Origin: Eubacteriales bacterium
GTDB taxonomy: Bacteria; Bacillota; Clostridia; Lachnospirales; Lachnospiraceae
DNA: 35,926 bases
Assembly: GCA_030524455.1 (NCBI GenBank)
Contig: JAUNGT010000008.1
Location: forward strand, 49,023-84,948
Reading direction: 5' to 3'
Shown here: in pieces, positions 26,503-32,567 of the stretch
How the letters are laid out: each line of letters opens with the position of its first letter
How positions within the stretch are numbered: the stretch's first letter is position 1
The notes under the pieces: model-generated
Told to the model about the DNA's origin: nothing
Seen by the model: the letters and a program-made list of their open reading frames with translations, nothing else
Database searches by the model: none
Made by a program: the position numbers and the translations under genes

Positions 26503-27473
26503 GTATTTATCATTCAGGATTTTCGGACAGTATAGAAGCTTTTGTAAACAGCCGTAAGATATCGGGCGCATGGAATGAAACTGTTTTCGGGCTGAACATA
26601 AGGATTTTCGACCATTACTGCGCCAAACATTACCCCGCAGAAGCACTCCGGCAGGAAATGGTGGATATATGGTGCGCCAAACGCGAAACAGAAAATGTGA
26701 ATTCCTGCTACACACGGACACTGGTCATCCGCCTTTTTATCGAGTACCTCCACAAACGCGGCCAGACGGACATCCTCCCTCCGCCAGTATTGAAACAGAA
26801 TAAAAAGCGGCGTATCCCCCATGCGTTCAGCCAGGAAGAACTGGAACGGTTCTTCCATGAATGTGACAGCATCATACCCTGCAGGGAGAGGATGGCTTAT
26901 GCTTCCGAATTAAAAAAGATAACGTGCCCCGTATTCTTCCGTCTCCTTTACAGCAGTGGAATCCGTACAACAGAGGCACGGTTCCTAATGCGCAGCGGTG
27001 TTGACTTTGGGTATGGCGTACTTAATATACAGAAATCGAAAGGCTATGACCAGCATTATGTAGCGCTCCACCAAAGCATGGCAGATCTGATGGAGCGCTA
27101 CGACCGGGCGGCGGACAGGCTATGCCCTGACAGGACATACTTTTTTGAATCACCGGCCGGACAGCCTTATTCACGTGCCTGGGTGTCCTATAACTTTTCC
27201 GTGCTGTGGGAAAAAGCAAACGGGAAAAGGAGGAATACTGTCGCCTATGATCTCCGGCATCATTATGCTACTACAAACATCAACAGCTGGAAAGATGACA
27301 CATTTGAATTTAATGACCGCCTCCATTATCTGGCGAGGTCAATGGGGCACCGTGACACAGAATCCACTCTGTATTATTATTCTGTCGTGCCAAGGCTGGC
27401 AGATATGATACAAGAAAAAACAGAGGAAAGTTTCAACAGCATCGTACCGGAGGTGGATTATGAAGAAGAATAA
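26499..27473 (+). CDS. ritB: Tyrosine recombinase RitB
   Basis: Second recombinase, 324 residues. Catalytic positions: R156 (YSSGIRTTEAR), lysine at 179 or 181, box II YDLRHH with R253, H284 (MGHRDTES) and tyrosine among Y292-Y294 (LYYYSV). The usual box II histidine, two residues before the LR pair, is Y250 here, a substitution also known in other tyrosine recombinases. It overlaps ritA by 4 bases and ritC by 14. Confidence 0.9.
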   Translation: MSIYHSGFSDSIEAFVNSRKISGAWNETVFGLNIRIFDHYCAKHYPAEALRQEMVDIWCAKRETENVNSCYTRTLVIRLFIEYLHKRGQTDILPPPVLKQNKKRRIPHAFSQEELERFFHECDSIIPCRERMAYASELKKITCPVFFRLLYSSGIRTTEARFLMRSGVDFGYGVLNIQKSKGYDQHYVALHQSMADLMERYDRAADRLCPDRTYFFESPAGQPYSRAWVSYNFSVLWEKANGKRRNTVAYDLRHHYATTNINSWKDDTFEFNDRLHYLARSMGHRDTESTLYYYSVVPRLADMIQEKTEESFNSIVPEVDYEEE

Positions 27474-28497
27474 CAGGGAGGCTACCCGCATGGCAGGGTA
27501 TATCTCTGAATTCCTCCATGATTATGCGCCGCAGTTTCTGACGTCCAGTGAACATACATTGAAATCTTATCGGGATGCGCTGATGCTCTATATCGTATTC
27601 CTCGAAGAAAGAGGGATTACACATGACAGCCTTGGAAGGGGCTGTTTTGAGCGGGATTCCATAGAAAAATGGATTATCTGGCTGAAGGATGTAAGGCGCT
27701 GTTCCCCGGAAACATGCAATATACGGCTCGGTTCCCTCCGGGCATTTCTGGAATTTTTGGGGAATAAAGAAATCGGGCTTCTATACTTATATCAGGAAGC
27801 AAAGCTTATCAAACGCCAGAAATACCAGAAAAAGAAAGTGGAAGGGCTTACCCGTGAAGCGGTTGCCGCGATTCTGACAGCACCAGACCCTTCCACCCGG
27901 ACAGGGAAGAGGGATCTGGTATTCCTGACACTTTTATATGCAACTGCCGCAAGGCTTGATGAGATCCTGTCCATCAGGCTCTCGCACCTGTACCTTGATG
28001 CGGCCAAGCCTTACGTGAACCTGTATGGGAAGGGGAACAAGATACGGACGGCTTACCTTCTTCCAAGGGCTGTTGAACATATCCGGATCTATCTGAAAGC
28101 ATTCCATGAACCGGCACCGAACCCGGAAGCGTATTTATTCTATTCTCGTGTAGGTGGAAAATATGTAAAACTGACGGAGCCTGCACTTGATAAGCGGATA
28201 AAAATATATGCGGCAGATGCCCACAAAAGATGCCCGGAGGTTCCGCTTGATACCCACGCCCACCAGTTCCGCCATGCTAAAGCTACCCACTGGCTGGAAG
28301 ATGGCATGAATATCATACAGATCAGCTTTCTCCTTGGTCATGCAAGCCTGGATACAACCATGCGGTATCTGGACATAGCAACGAATGATAAGCGAAAAGC
28401 GCTGGCTACGCTGGAAGGAGAAAATGAAAAGAATATCACCAAAAAGTGGAAGGACAGCAGTGGCTCGCTTGCTGACTTCTGTGGCTTGAAACGCTGA
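27460..28497 (+). CDS. ritC: Tyrosine recombinase RitC
   Basis: Third recombinase, 345 residues, closest to the XerC/XerD plan. An N-terminal SAM-like domain (about 15-110) precedes the catalytic domain with R165 (ATAARLDEIL), K191 (GKGNKIR), H268-x-x-R271 (HQFRHA), H294 (LGHASLDTT) and the nucleophile Y303 (MRYLDIA). All catalytic residues are in place. The gene starts inside the end of ritB and ends 12 bases before the right inverted repeat. Confidence 0.92.
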   Translation: MKKNNREATRMAGYISEFLHDYAPQFLTSSEHTLKSYRDALMLYIVFLEERGITHDSLGRGCFERDSIEKWIIWLKDVRRCSPETCNIRLGSLRAFLEFLGNKEIGLLYLYQEAKLIKRQKYQKKKVEGLTREAVAAILTAPDPSTRTGKRDLVFLTLLYATAARLDEILSIRLSHLYLDAAKPYVNLYGKGNKIRTAYLLPRAVEHIRIYLKAFHEPAPNPEAYLFYSRVGGKYVKLTEPALDKRIKIYAADAHKRCPEVPLDTHAHQFRHAKATHWLEDGMNIIQISFLLGHASLDTTMRYLDIATNDKRKALATLEGENEKNITKKWKDSSGSLADFCGLKR

Positions 28498-28509
28498 AAT
28501 CGCTAAAAC

Positions 28510-28597
28510 AAAATCCAAACTTTTTTACGGCAAAAAGCTGGATTTATAATCTTCGCCGTAAAAAGTTTGGATTTCTCCTAAGTTTGGATTTGTGGGA
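28510..28597 (-). repeat. RIT right terminal inverted repeat (88 bp)
   Basis: Perfect inverted copy of 25129-25216. It is followed outward by 28598-28617, another imperfect palindrome with an AAATCCAAAAG core, before the border repeat TCCCACAA (28618-28625). Confidence 0.95.
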
Positions 28598-28617
28598 AAA
28601 TCCAAAAGTTTTGATTT

Positions 28618-28674
28618 TCCCACAAGAGCGACAATGAACGTACAAAACTGAATCAAATCAGGATATGTAATCAT
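28618..28674 (-). pseudogene. 5' part of the split type I holin-like toxin gene
   Basis: Leftward ATG at 28674 opens MITYPDLIQF followed by CTFIVALVG, up to the 8-bp repeat at the RIT border. GGAGGG (complement of 28683-28688) lies 8 bases before this ATG; another ATG at 28680 is too close to the ribosome binding site. With the 3' part at 25096-25136 the restored protein has 29 residues: a polar start, one hydrophobic helix and a KGKR end, the form of small holin-like type I toxins in Firmicutes. As it stands the frame runs into the element, so the toxin is broken. Confidence 0.75.
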
Positions 28675-28682
28675 TGGCATCG

Positions 28683-28729
28683 CCCTCCTTTCTTTCGTCT
28701 GGAGGGTTGCCCCTCCGGAAACGGGAGGG
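28683..28729 (-). promoter_or_regulatory. Toxin leader with alternating anti-SD/SD segments
   Basis: On the toxin mRNA four segments alternate: CCCTCC (28729-28724), GGAGGG (28716-28711), CCCTCC (28706-28701) and GGAGGG (28688-28683), the last being the ribosome binding site. Pairing 1-2 plus 3-4 hides the site; pairing 2-3 frees it. This resembles the translation control found in leaders of type I toxin mRNAs. Confidence 0.55.
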
Positions 28730-28766
28730 TAGGCCGCCTTTATGTGCTCTGACTTTCCGTATTGTT

Positions 28767-28795
28767 AGTGTATCATAGTCTTTTCAGCTTCTCAA
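28767..28795 (-). promoter_or_regulatory. Promoter of the toxin gene
   Basis: Minus strand: TTGAGA (complement of 28790-28795), 17-base spacer, TACACT (complement of 28767-28772) with an extended TG. Start near 28760, giving a leader of about 85 bases. Confidence 0.6.
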
Positions 28796-28845
28796 TCCTG
28801 AGTTTTCTACTTATATATTTAACATAGAAGATGCTGTCAATAAAA

Positions 28846-28895
28846 TAAGTTCCATGGAAGGAAAAATAATATACTTTTCACTGCCATGGAACTTA
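28846..28895 (-). terminator. Hairpin downstream of Rpn gene B, likely terminator
   Basis: TAAGTTCCATGG (28846-28857) and CCATGGAACTTA (28884-28895) form a perfect 12-bp inverted repeat just after the Rpn B stop codon. In the leftward direction it is followed by TTTTATT. Confidence 0.6.
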
Positions 28896-28897
28896 TG

Positions 28898-29209
28898 TTA
28901 CAGCTGCTGTCGAAACTCTTCCAGAGTATGTGCCCTGGCGGCAGCCTTCAACAAGCGCCGCAGCGCCTCACTGTTTTTTTCATTGCGGATTTGGAGGGCG
29001 ATATCCTCCGGAACCGGTCCGAGATCGCTTAACAGATCGAGAATAGCATTGACCTGTCCGTCCTGTACACCGGCGGCATGGCCGACTTTTACACCGGCAG
29101 CATGACCAGCCTTCATGCCGGCGGCATGCCCAGCGGCATGTCCTATGTCAAACTCTGCCTGTCGGATTTTACGCATTTCCTCTTCTTCGTTGTATTCAAA
29201 AATCGACAT
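28898..29209 (-). CDS. Nested reading frame: C-terminal part of Rpn B from an internal start
   Basis: As in copy A, codon 221 is an ATG (29209) with GGAGGT 7 bases upstream (complement of 29217-29222). The product would have 103 residues, four more than in copy A because of the extra repeat unit. Retention of site and spacing in both copies adds little independent support, since this part of the two genes is identical. Confidence 0.58.
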   Translation of the reverse strand: MSIFEYNEEEEMRKIRQAEFDIGHAAGHAAGMKAGHAAGVKVGHAAGVQDGQVNAILDLLSDLGPVPEDIALQIRNEKNSEALRRLLKAAARAHTLEEFRQQL

Positions 29210-29869
29210 AGAGACGACCTCCGCTCTCTGGCTTTTCAAAAAGTCTGCCAGTATATTATTTCTGATACAATCACGAATTGCTTCTTCCACAGCCTGTTCT
29301 ATCGGCAGATTGCGGGCGTAGCGGCGCACGCAGTCCACATATTGGCTGTATTCTCCAAGGATACGGCATTTTTCCAGCAGAGCCCGGTTATGGCCTACAT
29401 TGATGTTGAGCATCAATACCTTTAGCTCCAGCTCAGGATCCTCTACTTGTTTTTCGTAAGCATCTGACAGCTTCAGAAGCTGGCGTTCCGGCTGTTGTCC
29501 CGTACCGTTGTAAAAGACGATGAATCGGGGGACCGGGAGCTTGATTTGGCTGCTGCTATACAGGCTCTGTTTCCGGATGTATTTTTCAAACTGTTTCGTT
29601 ACATAAATCAGATTCCGCAGCGGCATATTCGGATTGAAGCTGGCCTGCTGTTCGTACAGACTCAGCTCCGCGTCCAGAATGAAGGACACATCGTTTTTGT
29701 AGGACATGTAGATGGCGTTTTCCAGGGTATAAACCCGGAGCTCTTTCACATCCGTGTGAGCCGTACCGTTGATGGCATTATACAGGCTCAGCAATGCGGC
29801 CGGATCCTGAAACAGCATGTGAAAAACGGTATCCTTGTAGTTACGAATCGTACTTCTCTGCTCTGTCAT
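28898..29869 (-). CDS. Rpn family PD-(D/E)XK nuclease/putative transposase, copy B
   Basis: A 323-residue near-duplicate of the protein at 23781-24740. Residues 1-220 are identical. The repeat tract has one extra GHAA unit, and three C-terminal residues differ (A for D in VN-ILDLL, G for E in DL-PVPED, A for V in SE-LRR). Catalytic positions, ribosome binding site and promoter sequence are preserved, so both copies look functional. Two copies of one nuclease gene flank the toxin-antitoxin locus. An internal start at 29209 is listed separately. Confidence 0.88.
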   Translation of the reverse strand: MTEQRSTIRNYKDTVFHMLFQDPAALLSLYNAINGTAHTDVKELRVYTLENAIYMSYKNDVSFILDAELSLYEQQASFNPNMPLRNLIYVTKQFEKYIRKQSLYSSSQIKLPVPRFIVFYNGTGQQPERQLLKLSDAYEKQVEDPELELKVLMLNINVGHNRALLEKCRILGEYSQYVDCVRRYARNLPIEQAVEEAIRDCIRNNILADFLKSQRAEVVSMSIFEYNEEEEMRKIRQAEFDIGHAAGHAAGMKAGHAAGVKVGHAAGVQDGQVNAILDLLSDLGPVPEDIALQIRNEKNSEALRRLLKAAARAHTLEEFRQQL

Positions 29870-30028
29870 ACGTCATTCCCTCCTGTGTGTTGTGGGACAG
29901 GAGCAAATGCGCTTCTTCTCAATCAGTCACTCCTGCCAGTCATCCTTATGAATCGTAAGCATAGAGTTTCTGAATAGAAGAAATCAGATAGCCTTGCGGC
30001 CGGAACTCATAGAAATATGCTTAAGCAA

Positions 30029-30057
30029 ACCTTATCATATTTCCCGGGGAATGACAA
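30029..30057 (-). promoter_or_regulatory. Promoter candidate of Rpn gene B
   Basis: Minus strand: TTGTCA (complement of 30052-30057), 17 bases, TAAGGT (complement of 30029-30034). One base change in the spacer relative to copy A creates an extended TG. Confidence 0.45.
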
Positions 30058-30127
30058 GGAATGTTATTTGACAACCACATAAATTTTTGATGAAGACAAG
30101 CAGGAGTTTTACAATGGGCTGCGTTCC

Positions 30128-30841
30128 TCAGACATATATTCTTTTCAGCGTGTCCAGACAAAGGCAGCCCAGCCTTCCGCCCGAATATGCGCAGCCGCAG
30201 TCGATGTCGATCAGCCTGCCGTGCTGCACAATTTTGTTCGGAGTGCCCTTAAAACCAAATTCCGAGCAGAGCAGCCGGGTGGGAGTGTGTCCGAACACCA
30301 CATATTTATCCGGATAATATGCGGTGTCGGATTCGGGACGATACCATAAAATTTCATCGGGCAGATAATCGTCCAGCGGGCGCGAGGGCGAGAAATTCTC
30401 CAACCCTCCATGCACCAGGACAAATTGGCGGCCCCCGACAGAGAGCTCTTTGTAGAGGGGCATCGACAAAAGATAGTCCCAGACGGTCTGCATCTGCTTT
30501 TCATCCAGAGAAAGGAAATCTGTCAGGGACGGCGCTCCGCCATTGGCAAACCAAAGCTCCATGCTTTCAAGGGCATCCCGGGAAAAAACGATGTCCCGGT
30601 CTGATTGGATGGATTCAAAAAAATGCGAAATCGTGTCGATCGCCATGGCCTCGTGGTTGCCTAACAGAGGAACAATATTCGGACGGGATGCCATATCCAA
30701 AAGGATTTTGAAGCCGTCGGCGCCGCGGTCAATGACGTCGCCTAAAACATACAGCGTATCGCCTTCTCCAAGCTTCAGCCGGTTCAGCAGCTTTTTATAG
30801 CGATCATAACAACCATGAATATCTGATACAACATAAATCAT
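30128..30841 (-). CDS. PPP-family metallophosphatase (PrpA-like serine/threonine phosphatase)
   Basis: A 237-residue calcineurin-like phosphatase with the PPP set: SDIHG (6-10), GDVIDRG (34-40) and GNHE (61-64), followed by metal histidines in VHGG and FGHTP. Bacterial relatives are lambda phosphatase, PrpA/PrpE and ApaH-like enzymes; 237 residues and the GDVIDRG sequence favour the protein or bis-nucleoside-polyphosphate phosphatase group. AGGAGG precedes ATG 30841. It lies near a Ser/Thr kinase (34314-35783), so it may reverse that kinase's action, but the two are separated by the secreted genes and not cotranscribed. Confidence 0.88.
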   Translation of the reverse strand: MIYVVSDIHGCYDRYKKLLNRLKLGEGDTLYVLGDVIDRGADGFKILLDMASRPNIVPLLGNHEAMAIDTISHFFESIQSDRDIVFSRDALESMELWFANGGAPSLTDFLSLDEKQMQTVWDYLLSMPLYKELSVGGRQFVLVHGGLENFSPSRPLDDYLPDEILWYRPESDTAYYPDKYVVFGHTPTRLLCSEFGFKGTPNKIVQHGRLIDIDCGCAYSGGRLGCLCLDTLKRIYV

Positions 30842-31176
30842 TTGAATTTTCCTCCTTGCCGTTTTGGTGCCTTTTTCTTATGAACTGAGATCAGTATAGC
30901 CTCTGACATTGCGGAAAAGTTCTGCTGCCAGCAGTATTTTGCAAATTTTTTTGTAAAAAATATTCTGTCAATGAAAGAAGCCGGCGGTGGTTTGTGCTTG
31001 TATAAGGGAACACGGCAATCATATCGGAAAGACTTATAAAAAGTACAAAAAGTATGCCACGGGCATACCAAAAAAGGAAAAGTGCAGTGTATGATGATTT
31101 AGAAGTTGAATAAAGCTGTAAATAACAGCTAAGAAATCAAACAATTTGTAGAAAAAATGTGTAAAGGAGAAGGAAA
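30842..31176. other. Divergent intergenic region upstream of phosphatase and secreted protein
   Basis: About 335 bases without a gene. On the minus strand a TATACT -10 (complement of 30893-30898) could serve the phosphatase, though its -35 is poor. CTGCTG-C-CAGCAG (30922-30934) is a perfect palindrome just upstream of it. From about 30975 to 31013 a stretch resembles decayed coding sequence of the secreted proteins' C-terminal domain (shared TATAAGGGAACACG). From 31037 onward the sequence is nearly identical to the region before the second secreted gene. Confidence 0.5.
31052..31130 (+). promoter_or_regulatory. Control region of secreted gene 1 (two inverted repeats)
   Basis: GTATGCC-ACG-GGCATAC (31052-31068) lies about 20 bases upstream of a TATGAT -10 (31090-31095); there is no -35 consensus, so an activator is plausible. 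AGCTGT-AAATA-ACAGCT (31114-31130) follows in the expected leader. The same arrangement precedes gene 2. Confidence 0.45.
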
Positions 31177-32313
31177 ATGAAGAATCAGTGGAAAAAGCTG
31201 GCATTGGCTGTGGGCTGCTCCCTGCTTGTGCTGGGACAGGTTCCGGTGACGGTGCACGCGGAGGAAACGGTGGCAACAGTGCAGGGGGATGCGAAGGCGA
31301 AATATTTAGCGGCAACAAATTTGGAATGGACGGACGATTTTGGGATAAAATTTACAAATCCAAACAGTGATCCGTTAAGCGTAATTGTATACATTAAAAA
31401 TGTGACTACGGGTGATTCCACGAGAATTGCGATTGATGATGAGAAGAGGGGTTTTGCATCGGGAGAGAATACGATAGATGCGGATGATTTACAAGATGGG
31501 TTGAATGACTCAGGAGATTATTATTTCAGGGTTCAATTGGGCGGTGCAGATCTTTCAGATCCTTCGCCAACAAAGAGTTATACAAAACGCGAACAGCTTC
31601 CCGATGTTAATGTGGAATCCTTTAGCGTAGATGAAAATAAGGTGGCGCATATTAAAGTTACATTGCCTGGAAATTACGTTTTGGGTGTGGATTATGAATT
31701 TGAGTATGAGCTGTTTTGGAAGGATATATCATTAGAGGTTTCCAAATCGAAAGGAGATACCTGCGACGATTTGAAATTATCAGATGAATATCATACGGTG
31801 AAAATAACAGCAAAGAGCCTTAAAAAAGATCTTTATAAAAACAGCGCAGCGGTTATTTTACCGGAAGGCACTAAAGCTCCGGAAACACATTCCAACACCT
31901 CCACCAACGGCTGCAACCACGACTACGAGTGGGTGCAGGTAAACCCCGCAACCGCGACGGAGGATGCGCTGGAGGCTTACACTTGCAAGCACTGCGGCCG
32001 GGTGTCCGAGTACATGAAGGCGCCCAACACCGCATACGCGCAGTTCAACAAGGATGCGATTTCCGCGATCGACAAGGCGGCTGCAAACGCAACGGTTACG
32101 CTGAAGACAAACATGTGGGTAAGCTTTTATGATTCCGTGATTGATATGATGAAAAAGCGGCCTGACGTGACCGTGGTTGTGAACTACTTCTATAAGGGAA
32201 CACGCTATGTCATGACGATTCCGGCAGGCGCAGATCTGAGCGCACTGCAGGCTTCGGAGGGCTATTACGGATTCCGCTACCTGGATGGATTCTTCCCGGC
32301 ACAGGTAAACTAG
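31177..32313 (+). CDS. Secreted FN3-like protein with zinc-ribbon-like C-terminal domain, paralogue 1
   Basis: A 378-residue exported protein of unknown function. A signal peptide (1-28, cut after VHA) leads to a variable region (about 35-235) with NLEW and NPNSD segments like Lachnospiraceae fibronectin-III-type modules. A short linker precedes a constant C-terminal region from C246: C246-x-H248 with C270-x-x-C273 suggests a zinc ribbon, followed by about 100 residues (TAYAQFNKDAISAID to YYGFRYLDGFF). There is no sortase or SLH anchor, so it is probably released or held non-covalently. AAAGGAGAAGG precedes the ATG. Signal peptide and C-terminal region are almost identical to paralogue 2 while the middle differs. 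Confidence 0.75.
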   Translation: MKNQWKKLALAVGCSLLVLGQVPVTVHAEETVATVQGDAKAKYLAATNLEWTDDFGIKFTNPNSDPLSVIVYIKNVTTGDSTRIAIDDEKRGFASGENTIDADDLQDGLNDSGDYYFRVQLGGADLSDPSPTKSYTKREQLPDVNVESFSVDENKVAHIKVTLPGNYVLGVDYEFEYELFWKDISLEVSKSKGDTCDDLKLSDEYHTVKITAKSLKKDLYKNSAAVILPEGTKAPETHSNTSTNGCNHDYEWVQVNPATATEDALEAYTCKHCGRVSEYMKAPNTAYAQFNKDAISAIDKAAANATVTLKTNMWVSFYDSVIDMMKKRPDVTVVVNYFYKGTRYVMTIPAGADLSALQASEGYYGFRYLDGFFPAQVN

Positions 32314-32390
32314 GGAAAAGATGGTGCGGTCAGCTTTTGATTAGAGCGGCTGTCCGGAAACACGACAATCATATAGGTAAGATTTATATC

Positions 32391-32419
32391 AGGCACCTCT
32401 TTGCGGAGGTGCCTTTTTT
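32391..32419 (+). terminator. Terminator of secreted gene 1
   Basis: AGGCACCTC (32391-32399) pairs with GAGGTGCCT (32406-32414), followed by T to 32419. Confidence 0.85.
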
Positions 32420-32442
32420 GGCATCATAAAAAAGTACAAAAA

Positions 32443-32521
32443 GTATGCTGCGGGCATACCAAAAAAGGAAAAGTGCAGTGTATGATGATTTAGAAGTTGA
32501 ATAAAGCTGTAAATAACAGCT
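32443..32521 (+). promoter_or_regulatory. Control region of secreted gene 2 (two inverted repeats)
   Basis: GTATGC-TGCGG-GCATAC (32443-32459) and AGCTGT-AAATA-ACAGCT (32505-32521), placed as in gene 1. The inner two base pairs of the first repeat changed but the arms are kept. Confidence 0.45.
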
Positions 32522-32567
32522 AAGAAATCAAACAATTTGTAGAAAAAATGTGTAAAGGAGAAGGAAA

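Larger units (their letters stand above)
25129..28625 (+). mobile_element. RIT element (recombinase in trio) inserted in a toxin gene
   Basis: Three overlapping tyrosine recombinase genes in one direction, enclosed by perfect 88-bp terminal inverted repeats (25129-25216 and 28510-28597), as in RIT elements. The outer borders carry a direct repeat TCCCACAA (25129-25136 and 28618-28625). On the right there are 20 further bases (28598-28617) between inverted repeat and border, holding another variant of the AAATCCAAA motif; on the left there are none. Precise removal between the 8-bp repeats restores the toxin ORF in frame, which fixes the borders. No cargo genes are present. Confidence 0.92.
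28895..30066. repeat. Long direct repeat, copy B (carries Rpn gene B)
   Basis: 1172 bases, same orientation as 23778-24937, again bordered by ATGTTA at both ends. By eye the first 660 coding bases of the gene are identical in the two copies. Confidence 0.9.

Noticed and set aside
25129..28625. Tn554-type transposon or integrative element
   Set aside because: Tn554 encodes two recombinases of different size plus TnpC and carries cargo; here are three similar-sized overlapping recombinases with long inverted repeats and no cargo, as in RIT elements.
31929..32132. 67-codon frame inside both secreted genes (also 33320-33523)
   Set aside because: It is a shifted reading of the constant C-terminal domain; identical in both copies simply because the DNA is.
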